From Calidifontibacillus oryziterrae (GTDB lineage: Bacteria > Bacillota > Bacilli > Bacillales > Bacillaceae_J), in NCBI RefSeq assembly GCF_000331575.1, contig NZ_ANOK01000007.1, forward strand, positions 1 through 64,000: a DNA stretch of 64,000 nucleotides, given 5' to 3'. The position numbers and the translations under genes are program-made. Positions 56,045 to 64,000 of this stretch are shown here, piece after piece. Positions within the stretch are counted from its first letter, which is position 1, and the number at the start of each line of letters is the position of its first letter. A model generated the notes under the pieces. The model made no database searches. It was not told the DNA's origin and worked only from the letters and a program-made list of their open reading frames with translations.

Positions 56045-56080
56045 GGTTGATCTAAATTTTTGGATCAGCCTTTTTTATTT
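56045..56080 (+). terminator. terminator after fusion gene
   Basis: GGTTGATC...GATCAGCC stem followed by TTTTTTATTTT. Confidence 0.8.
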
Positions 56081-56185
56081 TTAATTTTAAGGTTTTTCAT
56101 AGAGAAGAGTCGGTGATTTAAATGAATCTTATTTCTTTCAGAAAGAGTATACTATATGAATAAGAATAATTAAGGATGATAATGC

Positions 56186-56890
56186 ATGAATGAATATAAT
56201 TCACAAGTTCAGAAAGAGCTTCAAACTTGGAAGTTAAAAATGACTAAACGCCCTGGTCTAATTAATAAAGTGTCAAAGAGAGCACAAACAAAAGTAAACG
56301 CACTTATACCAGAAAAAGCGCAGAAAATCATGACAGAAAGTATTAAAGGAATGATTAAGGCGACATTAGTTGGCTCTAATATTACAACAAATAAACGACA
56401 AGCTGCCGGAATGAGCCTATTTGAACGGGATAAATTAATGAAGGAAAAGCTGGCTGCCTATCGGAAAACGGCAATGATAGAAGGGGCCGGAACTGGTGCA
56501 GGTGGCTTCTTGCTTGGATTGGCTGATTTTCCGCTTCTATTATCAATAAAAATGAAGTTTTTATTTGAAGCGGCTGCTGTTTACGGATTTGATACGAATG
56601 AATACGAAGAACGACTTTTTATACTTCATGTATTTCAGCTTGCCTTTTCTAGTGATGAAAAACGAAGGGAAACATTTTATATGGTAGAAGGCTGGGATGA
56701 ATACAAGAACCAGCTTACTGATATGGATTGGCATCAGTTTCAACAAGAATATCGTGATTATATTGATCTCGTGAAAATGTTTCAAATGATTCCAGGTATT
56801 GGAGCCGCTATAGGAGCAGTTGCTAATTATAATCTTCTTGATCAACTTGGAGAGACAGCAATGAATGCTTATCGGTTGCGACTTTTATAA
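56186..56890 (+). CDS. ecsC: EcsC-family protein
   Basis: 234 aa, similar in length to B. subtilis EcsC (236). Matches the family by GAGTGAGGFLLGLADFPLLL, then SIKMKFLFEAAAVYGFD, and a C-terminal IPGIGAAIGAVANYNLLDQL. Two short hydrophobic Gly-rich segments suggest membrane contact. ecsA and ecsB are not adjacent in this window. Function unknown. Confidence 0.85.
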   Translation: MNEYNSQVQKELQTWKLKMTKRPGLINKVSKRAQTKVNALIPEKAQKIMTESIKGMIKATLVGSNITTNKRQAAGMSLFERDKLMKEKLAAYRKTAMIEGAGTGAGGFLLGLADFPLLLSIKMKFLFEAAAVYGFDTNEYEERLFILHVFQLAFSSDEKRRETFYMVEGWDEYKNQLTDMDWHQFQQEYRDYIDLVKMFQMIPGIGAAIGAVANYNLLDQLGETAMNAYRLRLL

Positions 56891-56957
56891 TTGCTATTTT
56901 TCAACAACTGACTATACTAAATAGTATTGTTGCAGTTTTTTGTGGAGGTTTTCTTCG

Positions 56958-57977
56958 ATGAAGAAGAGGGAGTTTTATTTTGATAACGCGAAGTTTTTGC
57001 TTATTTTTCTTGTTGTAGTAGGCCATTTTATTACATCATTTATAGGAAATAAGGCATTTGCAGAGTTTTATATTTTGATTTATTTATTCCATATGCCAGC
57101 ATTTATTTTGTTATCTGGGTATTTTGCAAAAGGGATTCATAGAGAGGGTTATATCAAAAAGGTTGCAAAAAAGTTGCTAATTCCGTATTTGTTATTTCAA
57201 ATCATCTATTCATTTTATTATTTTTTCCTTTACGACAAAGAGGAGCTTATAATCCAAATTTTCCAGCCTCACTGGTCACTATGGTTTTTGTTAAGTATGT
57301 TTTGTTGGAATGTACTCTTATTGTTATTTACAAAAAATATAAAAAGCGTAACATGGAGTATGCTTATTGCGATTCTTGTTGGACTAATTGTAGGTTACTT
57401 TGACGATATTGGCAATTATCTAAGTTTATCTAGAACATTTGTCCTTTTTCCAGTCTTTTTACTTGGCTATTATATGAAGAAAGAGCATTTTCAAAGGCTT
57501 GTATCTAAAAAAGGGAAATGGATTTCCGCAATAGCGATTGTAGCAATACTAGTATGCATTCATTTCGTACTTATTGATATGCCAAAGGAATGGATGTATG
57601 GTTCAAAATCATATGGGACTCTTGATGCAGGATGGGAAGGTGGCATAATACGATTCCTATATTACGGTTTGAGTTTAATCATGATGCTTAGCTTTTTCAC
57701 GTTTGTTCCAAAAAGAGAGCTCTTTTTCACGAAATGGGGAGCTCGTACACTATATGTATACCTTTTACATGGTTTTATTATTATGTATTTCCGTGATAGC
57801 GGGCTTGTCACTTATATTAAAGAAACAAACGCTCATTATCTTTTATTGATATTTTCGATAGTTGTTACACTCGTACTTTCAAGTCAACCTGTCTATGTAT
57901 TAGCGCAGCCAATACTTGAGCTTCGTATGGATGGTTTAAGACAACTATTTAAGAGGCAAAAGCAAATGGGAAGGTAA
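56958..57977 (+). CDS. acyltransferase-3 family membrane protein
   Basis: 339 aa, about ten membrane helices. Family start FDNAKFLLIFLVVVGHF with the catalytic-type His in VGHF, FHMPAFILLSGYF, and PHWSLWFLLSMFCWN. Resembles the fucose-4-O-acetylase-like subgroup. Likely O-acetylates a surface polysaccharide or glycolipid. ATG at 56958 has GGAGG 9 nt upstream. Its stop region also forms a hairpin (GGGAAGG...TTCCC) followed by TTTTTT. Confidence 0.82.
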   Translation: MKKREFYFDNAKFLLIFLVVVGHFITSFIGNKAFAEFYILIYLFHMPAFILLSGYFAKGIHREGYIKKVAKKLLIPYLLFQIIYSFYYFFLYDKEELIIQIFQPHWSLWFLLSMFCWNVLLLLFTKNIKSVTWSMLIAILVGLIVGYFDDIGNYLSLSRTFVLFPVFLLGYYMKKEHFQRLVSKKGKWISAIAIVAILVCIHFVLIDMPKEWMYGSKSYGTLDAGWEGGIIRFLYYGLSLIMMLSFFTFVPKRELFFTKWGARTLYVYLLHGFIIMYFRDSGLVTYIKETNAHYLLLIFSIVVTLVLSSQPVYVLAQPILELRMDGLRQLFKRQKQMGR

Positions 57978-58116
57978 TCTCACAACTGGGATTCCCTTTT
58001 TTATTTTAGAAAGGACTACCACTTTGTACTATTAAACTATTGTAATTTAAATTAAAATAGTAATATATTACTATTTCATAATAAAAGAGACTTATGCGAC
58101 TAGAGAGAAGGATTTC

Positions 58117-59298
58117 ATGTTTACAAAAATTCCCAGACTGATAACATTTTTTACATTGAGTATTTTTCTGCTTTTTTCATTTACGATAAATGTAAAAGCT
58201 TCTACAACTGATCAAATCGTTTTTATTGCTGTAAACGATGAATTGGTTGAATTTGTCGATGCTAGACCATTCGTTGCTGATGGCGTTACTTACGTTCCAT
58301 TAAGATCACTAGCAACTATATTGAAAGCAAACGTCTTTTACAATTCTAATGAAAATTCAGTAATTATAAAAAAGGATAGTCGATTTTTCAAAATCTATAT
58401 CTCTGAAAATAAGTATGTAACTGAAGCTAAAAACAAAATGGAAGCAGCCGAGAAATTACCGTTTTTAATTAAAACTGAAAATGACCGGATTATGGTACCG
58501 TTGCAATTTATAGCGGAGTATTTTCAATTAGAGATTACTTTTTTTGAAGCTGGCCCGATTGCTAGATTAATAGAAAAGAACGATTTATTAAACTATACTG
58601 ACGAACAGCTTTACGTCAAGTACAAAGAGGAAATTGAAGTGGAAACAGAACGATGGAAAGCAGAACGAAGGCATAAAAAGATAAACAAAATTGCGTATTT
58701 AACTTTTGATGATGGACCTAATAAACATACAAAGCCAATTCTTGATATTTTACAGGAACATGACGTGAAAGCTACATTTTTTATGATTGAGCCGCAAATA
58801 AAAGACTTTAAAGATGACGTGCAGAGAATGATAGCAGAAGGCCATATGATTGGTTCCCACAGTGTTACTCATGATAAAGCAACAGTATATCAAAGCCCGA
58901 AAACGCTACTTGATGAAATGAATAAAACGAGAGAAACATTATTAACAATTACTAGTTTTGACAGTAGATTAGTCCGTGTTCCTTATGGAAGTAAGCCTTA
59001 CTTGACGAAAGAGTTTAGAGATATTTTAGCGAATAATAATATACAAGTATGGGATTGGAATGTTGATAGTAATGACTGGCGTTATTCACAAGAGATGTTA
59101 ATTTCAACTGTTAAGAAACAAGTTATAGGTCTCGAGCAGAAGAATATAACTCCAGTTATTCTTTTTCACAACAGTTTAAATACTGTACAATCGCTGCCTG
59201 AAATTATAAAATTTTTAAAATCTGAAGGCTATTTTTTAGAAGCTTATGACAGAGAACATCATATCATGATAAACTTTTGGAACGATGAACGCCTATGA
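58117..59298 (+). CDS. secreted polysaccharide deacetylase with copper amine oxidase-like N-terminal domain
   Basis: 393 aa. Signal peptide (ITFFTLSIFLLFSFTINVKA). Residues ~35-150 form a Cu-amine-oxidase N-like domain (DARPFVADGVTYVPLRSLAT, RIMVPLQFIAEYF), used as a cell-wall or stalk module. Residues ~190-390 are a NodB deacetylase: YLTFDDGPNKHT (catalytic Asp pair), GSHSVTHDKA (metal His), RVPYGS, DWNVDSNDW, ILFHNS. Probably removes acetyl from peptidoglycan or a wall polymer. Confidence 0.88.
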   Translation: MFTKIPRLITFFTLSIFLLFSFTINVKASTTDQIVFIAVNDELVEFVDARPFVADGVTYVPLRSLATILKANVFYNSNENSVIIKKDSRFFKIYISENKYVTEAKNKMEAAEKLPFLIKTENDRIMVPLQFIAEYFQLEITFFEAGPIARLIEKNDLLNYTDEQLYVKYKEEIEVETERWKAERRHKKINKIAYLTFDDGPNKHTKPILDILQEHDVKATFFMIEPQIKDFKDDVQRMIAEGHMIGSHSVTHDKATVYQSPKTLLDEMNKTRETLLTITSFDSRLVRVPYGSKPYLTKEFRDILANNNIQVWDWNVDSNDWRYSQEMLISTVKKQVIGLEQKNITPVILFHNSLNTVQSLPEIIKFLKSEGYFLEAYDREHHIMINFWNDERL

Positions 59299-59318
59299 AA
59301 TAGGTGTTCGCTTTTTTT
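59286..59318 (+). terminator. terminator overlapping deacetylase stop
   Basis: GAACGCCTAT/ATAGGTGTTC 10-bp stem, 3-nt loop, then CGCTTTTTTTT. Confidence 0.85.
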
Positions 59319-59435
59319 TATCATTGACAAATTTATAAAATGAATTAGTTCTAATATTTACCATGAGTTTATACTATGTTTTTGAAAAAAATAAGAAATA
59401 ATAGGAACAAAATATTTATTAAGGACTTATATGAT

Positions 59436-60110
59436 ATGAAAATTCAATTACAAGGATCAAAATTTTTGTATATCATAATGTTCGTTCTATTATTGATTTT
59501 CCCCTTTAGCGAGGTCCATAGTGAACAATCCCATAAAAAAATGTATATTAAAATTGATTTATGGACTAAAGAACTTTATTTGTTTGAGGGTGAAAAAGTA
59601 GTAAAGAAATATATAATTTCACCAGGATCAGAGGAGATGCCAACACCAATCGGGATATTTACGGTCACAGAGAAGTCAAAATCCTGGGGTGGTGGATTTG
59701 GCACTCGCTGGATTGGATTAAATGTCCCTTGGGGTACTTATGGAATACATGGTACTAATAAACCATGGTTGATTGGTAAAAATGTAAGTAGTGGTTGCAT
59801 TAGAATGCGGAACAAAGATGTCGAGGAATTATATGAAAGCGTAAGTGAAGGTATCACTGTGCAAATAGATGGGCCAATTACCGGTATAGGGAAAGGGGAA
59901 CTAAAAAATTTGTCACTAGGCTCAAAAGGCAATTTGGTACAAATTGTTCAACAAAGATTAAAGCTAATGGGCTTTTATAATGGTCCGGTTAATGGGATCT
60001 ATGATAAAGAAACCGAGAATGCAGTAGAGAAGTTCCAAGTGTCTCATGATCTTCCAATGACTGGTGGAATTATGATAAGGGAGTATATATTATTAGGTAT
60101 ATTAGAGTGA
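59436..60110 (+). CDS. L,D-transpeptidase with peptidoglycan-binding domain
   Basis: 224 aa. Membrane/signal helix (FLYIIMFVLLLIFPFSEVHS), a YkuD domain with catalytic HGTNKP...SSGCIRMRN (Cys and His present), and a C-terminal PG_binding_1 domain (LGSKGNLVQIVQQRLKLMGF, GIYDKETENAVEKFQ). Cross-links or remodels wall peptides. ATG at 59436 chosen for the AAGGA upstream; an in-frame start at 59376 exists. Confidence 0.87.
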   Translation: MKIQLQGSKFLYIIMFVLLLIFPFSEVHSEQSHKKMYIKIDLWTKELYLFEGEKVVKKYIISPGSEEMPTPIGIFTVTEKSKSWGGGFGTRWIGLNVPWGTYGIHGTNKPWLIGKNVSSGCIRMRNKDVEELYESVSEGITVQIDGPITGIGKGELKNLSLGSKGNLVQIVQQRLKLMGFYNGPVNGIYDKETENAVEKFQVSHDLPMTGGIMIREYILLGILE

Positions 60111-60115
60111 AAATA

Positions 60116-60141
60116 AGCGAGCGAAAATGCCCGCTTTTTTT
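60116..60141 (+). terminator. terminator after transpeptidase gene
   Basis: AAGCGaGC...GCcCGCTT stem followed by TTTTT. Confidence 0.7.
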
Positions 60142-60182
60142 AAGTATTTAATCAGGTTTTATGTTTAACATTTAGAGTAGTG

Positions 60183-60671
60183 TTATTGTTTCGCTTTTCG
60201 ATCTCGATTAATACGGCGTTGAAAGAAAATATAAACAGGAAATGGGATAATAATCCAGCCTATGCTTTTAATAAAACTGTTTAATGCACGTTGCTTACTA
60301 TTTTCAATCTGTTGGTGTACTTTAGCATCATATTGCTTTCGTAAGTCTTCTTCACTAAGTTGAACTGGTTGTTTCTCTTCATTTTCAAATTTAGTAGGAT
60401 AATTGGTCCGCATCTCTTTGTACTCTTCAAATGTTTCGATATAAGTGTTTGGTGATACATAATCAGCCAATGACATAAAAGCAAATACTCCGCCGCCGAT
60501 AACCATTATTAATGTAATAAAGGCAACGGCATATTGATAAACTTGTTTAATCATATCCTCTCTCTCCTCCTGTTCAGCGTTTAGAACATGTCTTGCTCCG
60601 AACGCAATCAATATTAAAGGCAAAACAAAGCCGACAAGTAGTAGTAAGATAGAAATCACAATAACTCTCAC
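60183..60671 (-). CDS. membrane protein, unknown
   Basis: 162 aa with three predicted helices (VIVISILLLLVGFVLPLILI, AVAFITLIMVIGGGVFAFMS, FIKSIGWIIIPFPVYIFF) and a charged loop (~75-130) between helices 2 and 3, rich in Glu/Lys. C-terminal tail RRINRDRKAKQ. Family not recognised. Convergent with the transpeptidase gene; divergent from the TRAP operon. Confidence 0.65.
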   Translation of the reverse strand: MRVIVISILLLLVGFVLPLILIAFGARHVLNAEQEEREDMIKQVYQYAVAFITLIMVIGGGVFAFMSLADYVSPNTYIETFEEYKEMRTNYPTKFENEEKQPVQLSEEDLRKQYDAKVHQQIENSKQRALNSFIKSIGWIIIPFPVYIFFQRRINRDRKAKQ

Positions 60672-60832
60672 CTCAATTTCTTCATCTGCAAAAATAACTT
60701 ACCACAAATATAATGAAAACTCTTCTGACAAAATATTATTGAAATAAATACTATTGTATAGAATAGACGAAAAAGTCGTGAAAAAGGTTTCGATTTTTTT
60801 AAAAGAGTGGATATATGATTAAAATTTTTGAA

Positions 60833-60880
60833 AAGCGGAAGAAACTTCCTGTGCGAACCGGAAAATTTCTCCGCTTTACT
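60833..60880. repeat. inverted repeat upstream of sigma-54 promoter
   Basis: AAAGCGGA...TCCGCTTT arms, with an inner palindrome GGAAGAAACTTCC, 50-95 bp upstream of the -24 element. Could be a binding site for an activator or a terminator. Confidence 0.4.
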
Positions 60881-60926
60881 ATTTCCTATATTCAAAATAA
60901 ATAAATAATTACAAGGGTTTTATGGT

Positions 60927-60942
60927 TGGCACGGAACTTGCA
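60927..60942 (+). promoter_or_regulatory. sigma-54 (SigL) promoter of TAXI-TRAP operon
   Basis: TTGGCACGGAACTTGCAT fits the -24/-12 consensus TGGCAC N5 TTGCA exactly, with ten bases between the invariant GG (60928-60929) and GC (60940-60941). It lies 45 bp before the solute-binding protein gene. It would need SigL and an enhancer-binding protein not seen in the window. Confidence 0.8.
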
Positions 60943-60951
60943 TTATTAAAA

Positions 60952-60966
60952 GTGAAACGCTTACAA
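60952..60966 (+). promoter_or_regulatory. weak cre-like (CcpA) site
   Basis: Reverse strand TGTAAGCGTTTCAC resembles the cre consensus but is one base short in the right half. It overlaps the expected start of transcription, where CcpA would block. Speculative. Confidence 0.25.
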
Positions 60967-60987
60967 AATAAAAGGGGGAAACAAAAC

Positions 60988-61989
60988 ATGAAAAAAACAT
61001 TTATTTCTGGGGCAACTGCATTGATGCTAGCAGGCGGACTTCTTGCAGGCTGTTCTTCAGGAGAAACAACATCAGAACCAGCTGAGACAAACAACAGCTC
61101 TGAGGAAGTTCAAAAAACAGGCTTAGAGACAAAGTTTGCAACGATAGCTACAGGTGGTGCTTCGGGGCCTTATAACATTATAGCCACTGCACTTGCAGAA
61201 ACGTATGCACAAACATATGGTGTTAACTCAAAAACACAAACAACTGGAGCCTCTGTAGAAAATATTAACTTAATGGCACAGGGAAAAGTAGAAATGGCTT
61301 TTGTCATGAGTGATGTACTAAGTGAAGCAGTAAATGGGATTGGTAATTTCTCGGAAAAAGTGGAAAATGTTCAACAAATTGCAGCATTATATCCAAACTA
61401 TGTGCAAGTTGTTACATCAAAAAAATCAGGAATTAAAACTCTTGCAGATTTAAAAGGTAAACGAATTGCTGTTGGAGCGCAAAACTCAGGTGTGGAAGTA
61501 AACGCTCGCAACTTACTTAACGGTCATGGTATTACATATGACGATATAAAAGTGGATTACTTAGGTTATGCTGAGGCTGCAGATGCATTAAAATCAGGAA
61601 AGTTAGATGCAGCATTCTTAACAAGTGGTATTCCGAACTCTTCATTGATGGAGCTTGAACAAGGATTTGATCTTCAACTAGTAACAATCGAAGAAGAGAA
61701 CGTTAAAAAAATAGCAGCAGACCAATCTTATTTTATTCCGATGGTGATTCCAGCTGGAACATATGGAAATGAAGAAGATGTTCCGACTGCAGCAATTATG
61801 AATGCGTTAGTTGTTCGTTCGGACTTAAGCGAATCTGATGTGTATGAATTGACAAAAACATTTTTTGAAAACTTAGATGCACTTGGAAATGCTCACCAAG
61901 CAGCAAAAGACATTTCACTTGAAAAAGCACAACAAGGTTTGGTAGCCCCGATGCATCCAGGAGCAAAGAAATACTACGATGAGCAATAA
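60988..61989 (+). CDS. TAXI-family TRAP solute-binding lipoprotein
   Basis: 333 aa. Lipoprotein signal ending LLAGCSSG. TAXI signature: FATIATGGASGPYNIIATAL, then TTGASVENINLMAQGKVEMA and YPNYVQVVTSKKSGIKTLAD, LKGKRIAVGAQNSGVEVNA. Binds a carboxylic substrate (often glutamate or a dicarboxylate) for the TRAP permease. Start at 60988 has AAGGGGG upstream. First gene of an operon driven by the sigma-54-like promoter. Confidence 0.92.
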   Translation: MKKTFISGATALMLAGGLLAGCSSGETTSEPAETNNSSEEVQKTGLETKFATIATGGASGPYNIIATALAETYAQTYGVNSKTQTTGASVENINLMAQGKVEMAFVMSDVLSEAVNGIGNFSEKVENVQQIAALYPNYVQVVTSKKSGIKTLADLKGKRIAVGAQNSGVEVNARNLLNGHGITYDDIKVDYLGYAEAADALKSGKLDAAFLTSGIPNSSLMELEQGFDLQLVTIEEENVKKIAADQSYFIPMVIPAGTYGNEEDVPTAAIMNALVVRSDLSESDVYELTKTFFENLDALGNAHQAAKDISLEKAQQGLVAPMHPGAKKYYDEQ

Positions 61990-62449
61990 AAAGTTGAAGA
62001 GGAGATCGTTTGTCTTTGGTCTCCTTTTTATCCTTATTTTATTTTTTCCAGTATCAGTTACGAAAGTTAGCAGCTTAGACAATGCGTTTTATTTTACAGA
62101 CAAAGAATTTAGCATTTATTGGATTCACTCCGTTGAAAAAGAAGCATGGCAGGAGTTTTATGAAAGGCAAGGAAAAGACTTAGTGTTAACGTACACAAAG
62201 TTCAAAACATTTGGTGCAGGTGTGCCTTCTCAAGGGAAAATTAAAAAGAATGAAAAAGGCTTTATTACGTATGAAATTGGACGACGAATGGAAGGAATTA
62301 ATTTAATTGTATCTGAAAATGTAAAGTCTACACTTTTTATAAAAAATAGAAAAATTCCTCTTTATAAGTTTGCGGGAAATTATGAAGAGATCACCATAAA
62401 ACAAGTAAAACGTCCACTTTGTATGGCGTGGATGAATCAAAAAATATAG
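61979..62449 (+). CDS. DUF1850 protein of TAXI-TRAP operon
   Basis: 156 aa. N-terminal membrane helix (SFVFGLLFILILFFPVSVTK) then an exported domain with IYWIHSVEKEAWQEFYE, typical of DUF1850. It overlaps the preceding gene by 11 nt and precedes the permease, the usual setting for DUF1850. Probably an accessory subunit; function unknown. Confidence 0.85.
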   Translation: MSNKKLKRRSFVFGLLFILILFFPVSVTKVSSLDNAFYFTDKEFSIYWIHSVEKEAWQEFYERQGKDLVLTYTKFKTFGAGVPSQGKIKKNEKGFITYEIGRRMEGINLIVSENVKSTLFIKNRKIPLYKFAGNYEEITIKQVKRPLCMAWMNQKI

Positions 62450-62464
62450 TTGGGAGTGTTCACA

Positions 62465-64000
62465 ATGACAAAGATAGATGAGCCTCAAATAGAATTTAGT
62501 GAGAACCCTTCACAAAATGAAAATCAAAAGGATATTCTTGAAAAGTATGATCGAGAATCTGTCGTTCGGAATCTAACAAACAATAAAATTACTCTATTTA
62601 TTGCAGGGCTGGCAATTTTTTATTCACTTTTTCATTTATATAATACATATTACCCGATGCCAGAGCTCAAACAACGGGCCATTCATGTAGGATGGGGTAT
62701 TGCTTTAATATTTTTAATTTATCCTATAAGTAAAAAAAGTTCACGTACAAACATTCATGTTATGGATTGGGTGTTATTTCTCCTAACAATTGCTTCAACT
62801 GGATATTTACTAATCGAATATCAAGATATTGTGACAACTAGGGGTGGGATACCTAACAACCTGGATATTATTTTTGCCATCATTACGGTAATTCTTGTTT
62901 TAGAGTCATCAAGAAGAATTACAGGTTTAATTTTGCCAGTTCTTGCATTGATTTTTTTAGCATATCCGTTTTTTAGTCACCTACCATTTATGCCAGATCG
63001 CCTCTTAACACGTCCATATGATCTTGGTGATATATTTGGACAACTATATTTAAAGACGGAAGGTTTATATTCTTCAGCAATTGGAGCATCGGTTACATTT
63101 ATTTTCTTATTTATATTATTTGGAGCATTCCTATCAAAGTCAGGGATGGGACAGCTATTTAACGATTTAGCATTAGCGCTTGCAGGTAGCAAACAAGGCG
63201 GACCCGCAAAAGTTGCGGTTATTTCAAGTGGCTTTATGGGAAGTATTAATGGCGCGGCTGTTGCCAATGTTGTAGGGACAGGAGCCTTCACAATTCCGCT
63301 CATGAAAAAAGTAGGCTATAGTAAAAACTTTGCTGGTGCAGTAGAAGCAAGTGCTTCAGTTGGTGGTCAAATTCTTCCGCCAATTATGGGAGCAAGTGCT
63401 TTTATTATGGCGGAAACTACTGGTGTAAGCTATGGGACAATTGCTCTTGCAGCGCTTTTACCTGCACTCCTTTATTATTTAGGTGTTATTGCACAAGTAC
63501 ATTTTCGAGCTGGAAAAGATAACTTACGTGGAGTACCAAAAGCAGATCTTCCAAGAATTAAAGAGGTACTGAAGGCTCGCGGACACTTACTGTTACCGAT
63601 TTTTGGATTAGTTTACTTTTTATCAATCTCAACACCAGTAGGCTATGCGGCTTTTTACACAATTTTATTAACTATTGTTGTGAGCATGTTAAAGAAAGAG
63701 ACAAGAATGTCTATCAAGGATATATTACGTGCCTTAGAAGATGGGGCAAAACAATCGCTATCTGTTATGGCAGCCTGTGCTGTTGTCGGAATTATTATTG
63801 GAGTTGTTAGCTTAACTAGTTTTGGAACTGTCATGACATCTTCTATTATGAGTATTGGCCAAGGATCATTGCTATTAACGCTATTCTTTACAATGATTGC
63901 GTCGATGATCTTAGGTATGGGGCTTCCTTCAATACCTTGCTATATTATTACAGCGACAATGGCAGCACCTGCATTAGCAAGCTTTGATATTCCAATTCTC
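62465..64000 (+). CDS. TRAP transporter fused permease (4TM/12TM), 3' end outside window
   Basis: At least 512 codons, open to the window end. Starts ATG after GGGAGTG. A soluble ~45-residue N-terminus, then many helices. The DctM-type large subunit begins around residue 190 with LYLKTEGLYSSAIGASVTFI and shows GSINGAAVANVVGTGAFTIP, ASASVGGQILPPIMGASAFI and GMGLPSIPCYII. The N-terminal four-helix part corresponds to DctQ, so this is the fused form used by TAXI systems. Driven with the two upstream genes. Confidence 0.92.
   Translation, partial: MTKIDEPQIEFSENPSQNENQKDILEKYDRESVVRNLTNNKITLFIAGLAIFYSLFHLYNTYYPMPELKQRAIHVGWGIALIFLIYPISKKSSRTNIHVMDWVLFLLTIASTGYLLIEYQDIVTTRGGIPNNLDIIFAIITVILVLESSRRITGLILPVLALIFLAYPFFSHLPFMPDRLLTRPYDLGDIFGQLYLKTEGLYSSAIGASVTFIFLFILFGAFLSKSGMGQLFNDLALALAGSKQGGPAKVAVISSGFMGSINGAAVANVVGTGAFTIPLMKKVGYSKNFAGAVEASASVGGQILPPIMGASAFIMAETTGVSYGTIALAALLPALLYYLGVIAQVHFRAGKDNLRGVPKADLPRIKEVLKARGHLLLPIFGLVYFLSISTPVGYAAFYTILLTIVVSMLKKETRMSIKDILRALEDGAKQSLSVMAACAVVGIIIGVVSLTSFGTVMTSSIMSIGQGSLLLTLFFTMIASMILGMGLPSIPCYIITATMAAPALASFDIPIL

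Overview
The window is a stretch of low-GC Gram-positive chromosome (roughly 36-38% G+C by eye) from a spore-forming member of the Bacillaceae. Reasons: an rrn operon of Bacillus type with a trailing tRNA array, the conserved block arginase-sigW-rsiW-cdaA-cdaR-glmM-glmS with a glmS ribozyme, a Spo0E-like phosphatase, the kamA/yod lysine cluster, and Bacillus-type dispersed palindromic repeats. Two NhaB Na+/H+ antiporters, an ectoine uptake system (ehuBCDA), a betaine (BCCT) carrier and N-acetyl-beta-lysine genes suggest a halotolerant or alkaliphilic lifestyle. The species cannot be fixed from this sequence alone.

Layout. 1-6280: a 23S rRNA gene (5' end outside the window) that breaks off inside domain V and is joined to a second copy of a 575-bp Xre-regulator segment; then 5S rRNA and tRNAs Asn, Thr | Glu, Thr, Tyr, Gly, Ala. 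An accessory cassette (regulator, coiled-coil protein, HsdR_N-type nuclease-like protein) splits the tRNA array. 6.5-14.9 kb: arginase, a Spo0E-like small gene, SigW/RsiW, c-di-AMP synthase CdaA with CdaR, GlmM, the glmS ribozyme and GlmS, linking envelope stress, c-di-AMP and amino-sugar supply. 15.2-23.4 kb: two nhaB paralogues enclosing gene remnants, a SigX-like ECF sigma factor, a DUF3221-like lipoprotein and the helicase HelD. 23.7-30.4 kb: an RlmA-type 23S methyltransferase, a BcrAB/lantibiotic-immunity-like ABC transporter with its own two-component system, a chemoreceptor gene broken by one nonsense codon, and a BcrC-like phosphatase.

30.5-36.9 kb: a HesB-like protein, DUF523, a 42-bp minisatellite, an ABC-F ribosome-protection protein behind a well-formed attenuator leader, a Uma2 remnant, a SurA_N-like lipoprotein, a MITE-like palindrome, a beta-propeller protein and a His/Gly/Tyr-rich repeat protein. 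37.0-43.7 kb: the lysine/beta-lysine cluster ablB-kamA-yodT-yodS-yodR-yodQ. 43.9-50.8 kb (minus strand): glpD with a GlpP-like leader, an ArsA-type ATPase coupled to a small protein ending in Cys-Cys and CstA, and an OpuD-type carrier. 51.2-54.3 kb: the ehuBCDA ectoine importer. 54.4-60.7 kb: a CDGSH protein, a glutaredoxin-thioredoxin reductase fusion, EcsC, and cell-surface enzymes (acyltransferase, polysaccharide deacetylase, L,D-transpeptidase). 60.9-64.0 kb: a TAXI-type TRAP importer operon behind what looks like a consensus sigma-54 promoter; its fused permease runs off the window.

The most notable items are the broken rRNA operon and its cassette, the ABC-F attenuator, the sigma-54 promoter, the nonsense-split chemoreceptor, the cstA/Cys-Cys/ArsA operon and the repeat families. 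No complete transposase, integrase or CRISPR array was seen.
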